DNA of 12,564 nucleotides from UBA1479 sp963972065 (lineage in GTDB: Bacteria; Pseudomonadota; Alphaproteobacteria; Rhodospirillales; Casp-alpha2): contig CAXAVJ010000098.1 in the NCBI GenBank assembly GCA_963972065.1, positions 1 to 12,564 of the forward strand, in the 5' to 3' direction. Made by a program: the position numbers and the translations under genes. Shown piece after piece: positions 5,241 to 12,564 of this stretch. Each line of letters opens with the position of its first letter. Position 1 is the first letter of the stretch. Under the pieces are notes generated by a model, which did not search any database, was not told the DNA's origin, and saw nothing but the letters and a program-made list of their open reading frames with translations.

Positions 5241-6767
5241 CTATTTCCAGATCGGCTTGCCCGATCCCGGCAGGCCGTAATCGGCCCATTTGCGGGTGAC
5301 CTCTTCGATCACGTCATCCGACATGCGGATCTTGCGGCCCCATTCCCGATGCGTTTCCGCCCCCATCTTGGCCGTCGCGTCGATCCCCATCTTGCTGCCC
5401 AGGCCGGGTTCCGGCGAGGCGAAATCCAGATAGTCGATGGGCGTGTTTTCGATCATCGTCACGTCGCGGGCGGGATCGACGTTGGTCGAGATCGCCCAGA
5501 TCACGTCGTTCCAGTCGCGGGCGTCGATGTCAGCGTCGACCACGATCACGAACTTGGTATAGGTGAACTGACGCAGGTAGGACCACACGCCCATCATGAT
5601 GCGCTTGGCATGGCCGGCGTAGGCCTTCTTCATGGAGACCACGGCGACGCGGTAGGAGCAGGCTTCGGGCGGCAGCCAGAAATCGACCACTTCCGGGAAC
5701 TGCTGGCGGAACAGGGGCACGAAGACTTCGTTCAAGCCCTCGCCCAGGATCGACGGCTCGTCCGGCGGGCGGCCGGTATAGGTCGAAAGATAGATCGGGT
5801 CGCGGCGCATGGTGATGGCCGAAACCGTGAACACGGGGAACGGCTCCACCGAATTGTAGTAGCCTGTATGGTCGCCGTAGGGTCCCTCGTCGCCATAATC
5901 TTCCAGCGAGACATGGCCTTCGATGACGATCTCGGCCTCGGCCGGGACCTTCAGGGGCACGGTCTTGCAGTCGACCAGATCGACCCGCTTGCCACGCAGC
6001 ATGCCGGCGAACTGATATTCCGACAGGGTGTCCGGCACGGGCGTGACGGCGGCCAGGATGGTGCCCGGATCGGCGCCGATGACGGCGGCGGCGGGCAGGG
6101 GCTCGGGCCGGGAGTCCTTCCACCGGGCGTGGTGCTGCGCCCCGCCACGATGCTTGAGCCAACGCATCAGGGTGGTATTCCGGCCCGTCACCTGCATGCG
6201 GTAGATACCCAGGTTGAAGCCGTCGCGCTTGTCGCCACCCTTCTGCCCGGCCTGGGGCCCCTGGGTCACGACCAGCGGCCAGGTGATCAGCGGCGCCGGT
6301 TCGCCGGGCCAGCAGGTCTGGATCGGCAGAGCCGAAAGGTCGATATCGTCACCCTTCAGCACGATTTCCTGGCACGGCGCGGTCTTCACCGTTTTCGGCT
6401 TCATCGCGACCATGGTTTTCAGCAGCGGCAACATGTCCATGGCCTGGCGCAGGTTTTCCGGCGGTTCCGGTTGACGCAGGAAGGCCAGGGTCTCGCCGAC
6501 CTCGCGCAGTTCCGCCGGTTCGCGCTCCATGCCCCAGGCGACGCGTTCCACCGTACCGAACAGATTGACCAGGACCGGCATGCCGAATGCCTTACCGTCC
6601 CGTCTCACGACATTCTCGAACAGCACGGCCGGGCCGCCCTCGGCGATCAGCCGCGTCTGGATTTCCGTCATTTCCAGTTCCGGCGACACGGGTTCGGTGA
6701 CGCGCACGAGGCGGCCCGCCGGCTCCAGCCGGTTGAAGATGAAATCCCTAAGCGAGGCGTAAGCCAT
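5241..6767 (-). CDS. ubiD: 3-polyprenyl-4-hydroxybenzoate decarboxylase UbiD
   Basis: 508 residues, close to E. coli UbiD (497). It removes the carboxyl group of the prenylated 4-hydroxybenzoate made by UbiA, using prenylated FMN supplied by a UbiX, which is not in this window. Motifs: NLGIYRMQVTGRN (185-197) and RWLKHRGGAQHH (203-213), which bind prenyl-FMN and metal; DEGPYGDHTGYYN (293-305), with E294 in the catalytic Glu position; DPIYLSTYTGRPPDE (323-337); and near the C-terminus GSKMGIDATAKMGAE (457-471). The chosen ATG at 6765-6767 gives the normal MAYASLRDF start and has AAGGAA six bases before it. The frame stays open 37 codons upstream, but that part has no family character. Confidence 0.95.
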   Translation of the reverse strand: MAYASLRDFIFNRLEPAGRLVRVTEPVSPELEMTEIQTRLIAEGGPAVLFENVVRRDGKAFGMPVLVNLFGTVERVAWGMEREPAELREVGETLAFLRQPEPPENLRQAMDMLPLLKTMVAMKPKTVKTAPCQEIVLKGDDIDLSALPIQTCWPGEPAPLITWPLVVTQGPQAGQKGGDKRDGFNLGIYRMQVTGRNTTLMRWLKHRGGAQHHARWKDSRPEPLPAAAVIGADPGTILAAVTPVPDTLSEYQFAGMLRGKRVDLVDCKTVPLKVPAEAEIVIEGHVSLEDYGDEGPYGDHTGYYNSVEPFPVFTVSAITMRRDPIYLSTYTGRPPDEPSILGEGLNEVFVPLFRQQFPEVVDFWLPPEACSYRVAVVSMKKAYAGHAKRIMMGVWSYLRQFTYTKFVIVVDADIDARDWNDVIWAISTNVDPARDVTMIENTPIDYLDFASPEPGLGSKMGIDATAKMGAETHREWGRKIRMSDDVIEEVTRKWADYGLPGSGKPIWK

Positions 6768-6798
6768 GTTCGGTTCCTTGGCCGCCGGGGCATGCTGT

Positions 6799-6812
6799 TC
6801 GGCGCGCGCCGA
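6799..6812. repeat. Perfect 14-bp GC palindrome upstream of ubiD
   Basis: TCGGCGCGCGCCGA is a perfect palindrome whose near end lies 31 bp before the ubiD start. It could be an operator or an mRNA leader hairpin. In GC-rich DNA such a palindrome can arise by chance, so support is weak. Confidence 0.25.
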
Positions 6813-6921
6813 CGTTAGCCGCTGAAACAAAGTGGCAAAAGGCGAAAATGCCACCCCCGGTCCATTTATCCGCCGCACCGGGTTCAGTTGTCACGAAGGA
6901 CAAAGGCGGATACCCTTTCCG

Positions 6922-6938
6922 ATGTCGGTAAATGACAT
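6922..6938. promoter_or_regulatory. Inverted repeat ATGTC-N7-GACAT in the ubiD/HD-GYP gap
   Basis: Perfect 5-bp arms around a seven-base AT-rich centre, nine bases before a TATAAA (6947-6952) that could be a -10 element for the downstream HD-GYP gene. No good -35 is seen at the right distance; the repeat occupies that place, as expected for an activator or repressor site. The rest of the 277-bp divergent gap (6768-7044) holds a short GGAAA-A-TTTCC repeat at 6997-7007 and no recognisable gene. Confidence 0.3.
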
Positions 6939-7044
6939 TAACTCCCTATAAACACCGGCGGATTAGGATTTCTAGGGATGCCCGGTTGGAGAGGCCGGAA
7001 AATTTCCAAGGCTCGGTGGGAAGTGAAGACCTCATTGGTGAAAC

Positions 7045-8832
7045 ATGTCCGGTGACGCGATGACTGCGCAGACCGATCCGGCGCTGAAGAACTTTCAGCG
7101 CCTGATCGACATCGGCATCGCTCTGTCCGCCGAACGCGACATTAACCGCTTGATGGAAAAGATTCTTTTGGAGGCCAAGGACCTGACCTCGGCCGACGGC
7201 GGAACCCTGTACATCAAGACCGACGAGGACGCGCTGAAGTTCGAGATCATGCGCACCGATTCCCTTAACATCGCGCTGGGCGGCACCACGGGCAAGGACA
7301 TCACCTTTCCGCCGATCCGCCTGTTCGATCCGGAAACGGGCCAGCCGAACCAGAAGAACATCGCCAGCTACTGCGCCCTGACCGGCGAATCGATCAACAT
7401 TAAGGACGCCTATGAGGCCGAGAATTTCGACTTTTCCGGCACTAAGAAATTCGACGAGGGCACCGGCTACCGTTCAAAATCATTTCTGACCGTACCCCTG
7501 AAGAACAGCCAGGACGAAATCATCGGCGTCATCCAGCTGCTCAACGCCACAGATGCGTCAGGCACGGTCATCGAATTTTCCAAGCAGATCCAGCCCCTGG
7601 TCGAGGCCCTGGCCTCCCAGGCCGCCGTGGCGCTCGACAATCAGCAGCTGCTGGAAAGCCAGCGCAAACTGCTGGAAAGCTTCATTGAGTTGATCGCGTC
7701 TGCGATCGACGCCAAGTCCCCCTATACCGGTGGGCACTGTCAGCGCGTACCCGAGTTGACCAAGATGCTGGCCAAGGCTGCCTGCGACGACAAGGACGGC
7801 CCGTTCAAGGATTTCGACCTGACCGAGGAGCAGTGGTACGAGCTGCACATCGGGGCGTGGTTGCATGATTGCGGTAAGGTCACGACGCCGGAATACGTCG
7901 TCGACAAGGCCGTGAAGCTGGAAACCATCTACAACCGTGTCCATGAGGTGCGCATGCGCTTCGAGGTGGTCAAGCGCGAGGCCGAGATCGAGTACTACAA
8001 GGCATTGATCGAAGGCCGGGGAGATCCGGACGCGCTGAAGGCCGAGTTGGATGCGACCCTGACCAAGATCGACGCGGACTGGGAATTCATCGCCAAGGCC
8101 AACGTCGGCGACGAATTCATGGCCCCCGAGGCCCAAGATCGCATCCGCGAGATCGCCAAAACCCAGTGGACGCGCACGCTGGACGACCGCCTGGGTCTGT
8201 CCTTTGAGGAACGCAAGCGCAAGGATCGCAAGCCCCCCGTGCCAACGCCGGCCAAGGAATACCTTCTGGCCGACCGCGACGATCATGTCGTCTTCCGCGA
8301 CGCACTGGAGCCTGCGGCCCAGCCCGACAACCCCTTCGGGTTCAAGCTGAACATCCCCGAGCACAAGTACAATTTCGGCGAAATCTACAACCTGTGCATC
8401 GCCCGCGGCACCTTGACCGAGGAAGAGCGTTTTAAGATCAACGACCACATCGTGCAGACCATCATCATGCTGGAACAACTGCCCTTCCCCAAGCACCTGA
8501 AGCGGGTGCCCGAATACGCCGGTGGCCACCACGAAAAGATGGACGGCACGGGCTATCCCCGGAAGCTGACGGAAGCCGAAATGTCCGTGCCGGCACGCAT
8601 CATGGCCATCGCCGACATTTTCGAGGCCCTGACCGCCGCCGACCGCCCCTACAAGGATCCCAAGAAGCTGTCGGACAGCATCAAGATCATGTCGTTCATG
8701 AAAAAGGACGCGCATATCGATGGCGAGTTGTTCAAGCTGTTCCTGACCTCCGGCGTGTTCCAGGAATACGCCGACAGGTTCCTGGAGCCCTATCAGATCG
8801 ACGACGTGGACATCGCCAAATACCTTGAATAA
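7045..8832 (+). CDS. GAF-HD-GYP domain signalling protein with split phosphodiesterase domain
   Basis: 595 residues, soluble, with no signal peptide or membrane segment. A GAF sensor domain spans about 16-200 (ends LTVPLKNSQDEIIGVIQLLNA). A short helix (200-222) leads into an HD-GYP domain. Its parts are GGHCQRV with H231, LHDCGKVTTPEYVVDKAVKLE with H274/D275, LTEEERFKINDH with H467, GGHHEKMDGTGYP (493-505, GYP at 503-505) and ADIFEALTAADRPYK with D523. HD-GYP proteins hydrolyse cyclic di-GMP (some cGAMP), and the metal ligands appear intact. In normal HD-GYP domains the Lys-Pro-Leu region runs straight into the LTxxE helix; here about 160 residues (roughly 293-455), charged and helix-rich, are inserted. 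The start at 7045 has only a weak ribosome binding site; an ATG at 7060 is a possible alternative. The next gene overlaps its end by eight bases. Confidence 0.9.
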   Translation: MSGDAMTAQTDPALKNFQRLIDIGIALSAERDINRLMEKILLEAKDLTSADGGTLYIKTDEDALKFEIMRTDSLNIALGGTTGKDITFPPIRLFDPETGQPNQKNIASYCALTGESINIKDAYEAENFDFSGTKKFDEGTGYRSKSFLTVPLKNSQDEIIGVIQLLNATDASGTVIEFSKQIQPLVEALASQAAVALDNQQLLESQRKLLESFIELIASAIDAKSPYTGGHCQRVPELTKMLAKAACDDKDGPFKDFDLTEEQWYELHIGAWLHDCGKVTTPEYVVDKAVKLETIYNRVHEVRMRFEVVKREAEIEYYKALIEGRGDPDALKAELDATLTKIDADWEFIAKANVGDEFMAPEAQDRIREIAKTQWTRTLDDRLGLSFEERKRKDRKPPVPTPAKEYLLADRDDHVVFRDALEPAAQPDNPFGFKLNIPEHKYNFGEIYNLCIARGTLTEEERFKINDHIVQTIIMLEQLPFPKHLKRVPEYAGGHHEKMDGTGYPRKLTEAEMSVPARIMAIADIFEALTAADRPYKDPKKLSDSIKIMSFMKKDAHIDGELFKLFLTSGVFQEYADRFLEPYQIDDVDIAKYLE

Positions 8833-9595
8833 CCCGCCCGCCCCACCCGACCGTCCACGCCGCCCCCGGTCTGTTTCCCGGGCGCTGGCTTATCCCTACG
8901 ACGTACCCGACCGTTCGTTCGTGATCCACGCCGGCCATGTCCAACCGGTCGACAGCGACGCGCATCTTCACGACCTGACGGGCGGGGACCTTGAGGGACG
9001 CGTGCCGGTGATCGCCTGCGGCTCGAACCAAGCACCCTCGGCATTGGCCTGGAAGTTCTCCCGGTCGGAAGACGGCGCCGTGCCTGTGGTGCGCCTTCAT
9101 CTGAAGAATTTCGACAGCGTCTATTGCGCCCATTTCGCCGGCTACGGATCGGTCCCGGCGACCTTGCATCCCGCCCCCGGTACCGTGGTGTCGCTGTTCG
9201 TCAACTGGCTGACGCCGGCCCAGCTCGCCCATATGCACACCACGGAAACCACGCGCGGCAATTACGTCTTTGGCGAACTGGCGAACCTGGAGGCCGAGGT
9301 CGAATTCGGCCCCGCCGTTCGTAGTGCCGGCGCCTACATCTGCACCCGAGGAGCCCTGGCCATCGACGGGCGTCCGGTGCCACTTGCAGAGATCCCGGCC
9401 CGTGACCGTACTCATCCCGCCCTCGGCCAGCGCGACCTGATTCAACGCCTGCTCGCCCTGCACGACCTGGCCGACACGGTCGAGACCTTCGTCCAGCGCA
9501 ACATCGACGACGAGGACGAACGCACCCGCCGTCAGGCGCTGCTGCGCACAGGTGCCCTGCCCTTCGATTACCCGGCCTTTCGCCCGGCGGACTGA
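8825..9595 (+). CDS. Conserved unknown with gamma-glutamylcyclotransferase-like motif
   Basis: 256 residues if the TTG at 8825 is the start. No ATG or well-placed GTG precedes the conserved part; a GTG at 8921 is the next candidate but would cut a PYDVPDRSF segment that looks like real coding sequence. Seen: PVIACGSNQAPSALAWKFS (61-79), FDSVYCAHFAGYGSVPATLHP (96-116), LFVNWLTPAQLAHMHTTE (124-141), GNYVFGEL (145-152) and an acidic C-terminal helix. The CGSN turn after a hydrophobic strand recalls the YGSN loop of gamma-glutamylcyclotransferase-fold proteins, and E141 could be the acid; that relation is inference. There is no signal peptide or membrane segment. The eight-base overlap with the HD-GYP gene suggests cotranscription and coupled translation. 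Confidence 0.75.
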   Translation: MNNPPAPPDRPRRPRSVSRALAYPYDVPDRSFVIHAGHVQPVDSDAHLHDLTGGDLEGRVPVIACGSNQAPSALAWKFSRSEDGAVPVVRLHLKNFDSVYCAHFAGYGSVPATLHPAPGTVVSLFVNWLTPAQLAHMHTTETTRGNYVFGELANLEAEVEFGPAVRSAGAYICTRGALAIDGRPVPLAEIPARDRTHPALGQRDLIQRLLALHDLADTVETFVQRNIDDEDERTRRQALLRTGALPFDYPAFRPAD

Positions 9596-9736
9596 CCCGC
9601 CCCGCGAATCGCCGGGCCGGCCAGACTATGCCGCCACCCCGCATCCCCACCATCCGGCCCCGGCCAGCGCCCCACAGGCGGGCGATTGGGCCATTCCTCT
9701 GTGCAAATTCGGCATGGACGGGTATTTTTCCCGGCT

Positions 9737-11026
9737 ATGGAACAGTTTCTGTCGGACTTGGTGCTGATCCGTGACGGGGTGCTGAACGCGACCGCGGACC
9801 TGTGGGTCCCGCTGGTGGAATCCGTTGCGACGATGCCGACCTGGGCGCTTGCCGCCGCCGGGGCCGGCGCCCTGGCGCTGATCGGCGTGCTGCTGTTCGG
9901 CGGCCGCAGGCTGCGCGGCGGTGACCGCCTGGACCGTCCCGACCCCATCCTGCGCAGCCAGCCGAACGTGGCGGACACACCCCCGTTCGACGCAATGGCA
10001 CCCGAACCCATGGAACCCAGCCCCCTGCCCGACACGCCCGAGATTCAAGGCCTCGCCGAAATTCTCGCCGAACAGGGGGTCGACGATCAGGCACGTGACG
10101 GGCGGCTGCGTTCCTTCGCGGGCGAACTGGACGACCTGCGCGCGCGGCTTGGCACCGTCAGCGCCGGGTCGCCGGCGGCAGCCAAGCTGCTGCATGACGC
10201 CCGGGGCGCCATCGCCGTCGGCGACATCGCCCGCGGCACGGACCTTCTGATCCGCGCCGCCGAGGAAGAGGACACCACCGGCCACAAGCATGCCTGGACC
10301 GCCGGCATTCATGGCCGCGCTGCGGCCCTGACCCGCCTGGTCGCGGGTGACCTTCTGGCGGCGCGCGGCGATGCTGAGGAAGCGACGACCCTGTTCCGGC
10401 TCGCCGCCGACGCCGTGCCGGAGGACGACCTGGAACTGCGTGTCGAATGTCTGGGCCGACTGGGCGCCTTGGCCCACGGCCGGGAGGACTACAAAGCCGC
10501 GCGCAAACATTTCGCGGCCGCCCTCGACCTGCTGGAAAAATCCGGTGCCGACGGCCACCCCGACCTGGGCGGCATCCTCAACAACCTGGGCCTCGCCTGC
10601 GACTTGGCCGGCGACGCCAAGGCGGCGGAACTGCATTATCAGCGCGCCCTTGCCGCCGACGAGACAACCTGGGGCGACAATCATCTCAACGTCGCCGCCG
10701 TGGTCAACAACCTTGGCCTTTATTACCGGCGACGGGGTAAGACCCAGGCGGCGGAGCCCCTGTTCCGCCGCGCCGTCGCGATCAAGGAAAAGCATCTGAT
10801 GCCGGGCGATGCCTCGCTCGCCCTCAGTCAGGTCAACCTTGCCGCCGCCCTCCGCGCGCTGGGGCGCGAGGAAGACGCCCAGGATCTGGAACGCCGGGCC
10901 GGCCTGCCGCCGCCCGAGCCGCCGGAAGCCGAGGAGCCTGGGGAAGAGGATTCCCCGGAAACCGGCGACGCGCCATCCCCCCTGGAAGACACCGAAACGG
11001 ACGGACGGCCCGTGTCCGCCGGTTGA
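9737..11026 (+). CDS. Membrane-anchored TPR protein
   Basis: 429 residues from the ATG at 9737. The frame is open back to a TTG at 9686, but no good ribosome binding site supports either start. A single transmembrane segment lies near residues 36-54 (WALAAAGAGALALIGVLLF), followed by GGRRLRGG, which suggests that the bulk lies in the cytoplasm. A Pro-rich linker (77-102) leads to helices and then tetratricopeptide repeats at about 200-227, 236-267, 277-310 and 319-352. The later ones have the 42-residue kinesin-light-chain style (LNNLGLACDLAGDAKAAELHYQRAL, then VVNNLGLYYRRRGKTQAAEPLFRRA). The tail (390-429) is Pro/Glu/Asp-rich and probably disordered. TPRs bind partner proteins; the partner is unknown. 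The 141-bp gap before it is very GC-rich and shows no clear terminator. Confidence 0.8.
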   Translation: MEQFLSDLVLIRDGVLNATADLWVPLVESVATMPTWALAAAGAGALALIGVLLFGGRRLRGGDRLDRPDPILRSQPNVADTPPFDAMAPEPMEPSPLPDTPEIQGLAEILAEQGVDDQARDGRLRSFAGELDDLRARLGTVSAGSPAAAKLLHDARGAIAVGDIARGTDLLIRAAEEEDTTGHKHAWTAGIHGRAAALTRLVAGDLLAARGDAEEATTLFRLAADAVPEDDLELRVECLGRLGALAHGREDYKAARKHFAAALDLLEKSGADGHPDLGGILNNLGLACDLAGDAKAAELHYQRALAADETTWGDNHLNVAAVVNNLGLYYRRRGKTQAAEPLFRRAVAIKEKHLMPGDASLALSQVNLAAALRALGREEDAQDLERRAGLPPPEPPEAEEPGEEDSPETGDAPSPLEDTETDGRPVSAG

Positions 11027-11121
11027 CGCGGCGTCACCCTTTCCCCTGATCCTGAAATCTGTATAGTCGGCCCTCTTTCCCGCTCGGAGGCAATGACCAG
11101 GCGGCGAAAGATCAGACCATT

Positions 11122-11143
11122 CCGTCGGCAATGACGCCGACGG
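11122..11143 (+). promoter_or_regulatory. Hairpin in the cbiX leader
   Basis: CCGTCGGC (11122-11129) and GCCGACGG (11136-11143) form a perfect 8-bp stem with the six-base loop AATGAC. No T-run follows, so it is not a normal Rho-independent terminator. It ends 25 bases before the cbiX ATG, with the likely ribosome binding site AAGGCAAGGA just after it. A TATAGT at 11062-11067 could be a -10, which would place the hairpin in the 5' leader. No cobalamin-riboswitch-like conserved box was recognised in this 142-bp gap. Confidence 0.45.
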
Positions 11144-11168
11144 TCGCTCGAAGGCAAGGACCAAGCGA

Positions 11169-12191
11169 ATGACGCAAAAGACCGGTATCATGATTTGCGG
11201 CCACGGCAGCCGTGACCAGGGGGCCGTCGATGAATTCGGCACCCTGGCAGGCCATCTGGCCAAGCGATTCCCCGATTACGACGTGGAAAGCGGTTTCCTG
11301 GAATTCGCCACGCCCGTCATCCGCACGGGCCTGGACAAATTACGGGACCGGGGCGTCAACCGCATCATCTGCGTGCCCGGCATGCTGTTCGCGGCGGGCC
11401 ATGTGAAAAACGACCTGCCCTCGGAAATTAACAGCTTCGCCCAGGCCCATCCGGACCTGGATGTGCGCTTCGGGCGCGAACTGGCGATCGATGCCCGGCT
11501 TCTGCGCGCGGCGAAGGTCCGCATCGAAGAAGCCGAGGCCGCCGCCAACGCGGCCAAAGGTGAGATCGCCCGCAAGGACACCCTTTTGATGGTGGTCGGG
11601 CGCGGCACCAACGATTCGGACGCCAATTCCAACGTCAACAAGGTCGCGCGCATGCTGTGGGAAGGCATGGATTTCGGCTGGGCCGAAGTCAGCTATTCCG
11701 GCGTCGCCTATCCGCTGGTCGACGAAGGCCTCAAGAAAGCGGTGAAGCTCGGCTACAAACGCATCATCGTGTTCCCCTATTTCCTGTTCACCGGCATCCT
11801 GGTCAACCGCATCTACCGCTGGGCCGACGACTGCGCCCAGGCGCACCCCGAGATCGATGTCGTCAAGGCGCCCTATCTGAACGACCACGAAGACCTGATC
11901 GACTGCTTCGCCGACCGGGTCGAGGAAGCGCTCAACGGCGACAACAAGATGAACTGCCTGCTGTGCAAATACCGGGAGCAGATCATCGGCTACGAAGACG
12001 ACCATGGGGCTCCCCAGGTCGGCCACCACCATCATGTGGTCGGCATCGGAACGGACGGCCACGGGGCCGAGGATCACGGCATCCACCACGGCAAGCACGG
12101 CCATCATCATGGGCATGGGCACAGCCATGACCACGGACATGATCACGGCCACGGGCATTCCCATCCGCACCGCCACGACGCCGACAGCTGA
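11169..12191 (+). CDS. cbiX: Long-form sirohydrochlorin cobaltochelatase CbiX with His-rich tail
   Basis: 340 residues with two homologous halves. N-half: MICGHGSRDQGAVDEF (8-23) with H12, and the GMLFAAGHVKNDLP block (71-84) with H78. C-half: MVVGRGTNDSDAN (141-153) and FPYFLFTGILVNRI (202-215). This is the bacterial long CbiX that inserts cobalt into sirohydrochlorin for cobalamin; the internal duplication separates it from the short archaeal form. MNCLLC (261-266) fits the MxCxxC motif reported to hold a 4Fe-4S centre in Bacillus megaterium CbiX. Residues 285-336 contain about 23 histidines (HGHGHSHDHGHDHGHG), probably a metal store or delivery tail. The start follows AAGGCAAGGA by eight bases. 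cobH begins 13 bases after its stop. Specificity for iron or nickel cannot be excluded, but the neighbour argues for cobalt. Confidence 0.92.
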   Translation: MTQKTGIMICGHGSRDQGAVDEFGTLAGHLAKRFPDYDVESGFLEFATPVIRTGLDKLRDRGVNRIICVPGMLFAAGHVKNDLPSEINSFAQAHPDLDVRFGRELAIDARLLRAAKVRIEEAEAAANAAKGEIARKDTLLMVVGRGTNDSDANSNVNKVARMLWEGMDFGWAEVSYSGVAYPLVDEGLKKAVKLGYKRIIVFPYFLFTGILVNRIYRWADDCAQAHPEIDVVKAPYLNDHEDLIDCFADRVEEALNGDNKMNCLLCKYREQIIGYEDDHGAPQVGHHHHVVGIGTDGHGAEDHGIHHGKHGHHHGHGHSHDHGHDHGHGHSHPHRHDADS

Positions 12192-12204
12192 CGCCGGGGG
12201 CGTG

Positions 12205-12564
12205 ATGTTCGATTACGTCCGCGACCCGGCGGAGATCTACCGCCGTTCCTTCGCCGCCATCGAGGCGGCGGCGGACCTCACGCGCTTCGATGGTGCGGAG
12301 CGGACCTTGGCCGTGCGCCTGATCCACGCCTGCGGCATGGCCGACATCGCGGCATATCTCGTGATGTCCAACGACCCGGCCCAGGCCGGCCGGGTGGCCC
12401 TTGCGGCCGGGGCGCCCATCTTGGTCGATGCGGAAATGGTCGCCCGCGGCGTCATCGCCCAGCGTCTTCCCACAGATAACCGGATCATCTGCACCTTGAA
12501 CGACGATGGCGTGCGCGAACATGCGGCGGACCTCGGCACCACCCGCTCCGCCGCCGCCGTCGAC
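12205..12564 (+). CDS. cobH: Precorrin-8X methylmutase CobH/CbiC, partial
   Basis: First 120 residues; the frame is open to the right edge (the family is about 210 residues). The enzyme moves the C-11 methyl group of precorrin-8X to C-12, giving hydrogenobyrinate in cobalamin synthesis. Visible: YVRDPAEIYRRSFAAIE (4-20), RLIHACGMADI (38-48) with H41 in the place of the catalytic His, LAAGAPILVDAEMVARG (66-82), NRIICTLND (92-100) and GTTRSAAAVD (111-120), all family hallmarks. The ATG at 12205 is chosen; the GTG immediately before it (12202) is in frame and equally possible. GGGGG at 12196-12200 may serve as ribosome binding site. It follows cbiX closely and is surely cotranscribed. Confidence 0.93.
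   Translation, partial: MFDYVRDPAEIYRRSFAAIEAAADLTRFDGAERTLAVRLIHACGMADIAAYLVMSNDPAQAGRVALAAGAPILVDAEMVARGVIAQRLPTDNRIICTLNDDGVREHAADLGTTRSAAAVD

Noticed and set aside
5349..6818. 489-codon plus-strand frame opposite ubiD
   Set aside because: Fully antisense to a well-conserved UbiD. The translation is His/Gly/Asp-rich with no recognisable motif, an effect of codon-position GC bias.
7558..8715. 385-codon minus-strand frame opposite the HD-GYP gene
   Set aside because: Antisense shadow of a gene with intact domain motifs; no start signal or family resemblance.
11027..11168. Cobalamin riboswitch upstream of cbiX
   Set aside because: Expected for a cobalamin gene, but the gap is short and I could not find the conserved B12-box pattern or the multi-stem core; only one simple hairpin is present.
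9626..11263. 545-codon minus-strand frame opposite the TPR gene
   Set aside because: Spans the TPR gene, an intergenic region and the start of cbiX on the opposite strand; no domain is recognisable.

Overview
The window looks like chromosomal DNA of a high-GC, Gram-negative alphaproteobacterium, most like the Rhodospirillales. It carries a plant/alphaproteobacterial-type glutamate-cysteine ligase, UbiA and UbiD for ubiquinone, a CbiX/CobH cobalamin cluster, and a tandem GAAC-N7-GAAC box, which is the known alphaproteobacterial LexA recognition pattern. Genes are densely packed. No rRNA, tRNA, insertion sequence, CRISPR array or phage structural gene was recognised. The window cuts both end genes: gshA at the left edge and cobH at the right edge.

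Layout. 1-1671 (minus): rsmE followed by gshA, probably one transcript. 1722-2651 (plus): ubiA, divergent from rsmE across only 50 bp. 2617-3383 (minus): two small uncharacterised genes joined by an ATGA overlap, behind a near-consensus promoter with a perfect LexA-type box just downstream of the -10. 3581-4213 (plus): a LexA/CI-like self-cleaving repressor (HTH plus S24 peptidase), divergent from that pair, with two palindromes in front of it. 4377-5237 (plus): a fold-type IV PLP aminotransferase of the branched-chain type. 5241-6767 (minus): ubiD, convergent with the aminotransferase. 7045-9595 (plus): a GAF/HD-GYP signalling protein whose phosphodiesterase domain is split by a large insertion, overlapped by a conserved unknown with a gamma-glutamylcyclotransferase-like motif. 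9737-11026 (plus): a membrane-anchored TPR protein. 11169-12564 (plus): a long-form CbiX with an MxCxxC motif and a very His-rich tail, then the start of cobH.

How the parts relate. UbiA and UbiD catalyse consecutive steps of ubiquinone synthesis but sit in separate transcription units. CbiX and CobH belong to corrin synthesis. The most interesting region is 2617-4213: a two-gene module that appears to be DNA-damage (SOS) controlled, facing a second regulator of the RecA-responsive S24 type. The downstream protein of the pair has a His-early, Cys-late layout compatible with a permuted papain-like (NlpC/P60-type) cysteine hydrolase. This is inference from sequence reading alone, with no database search.
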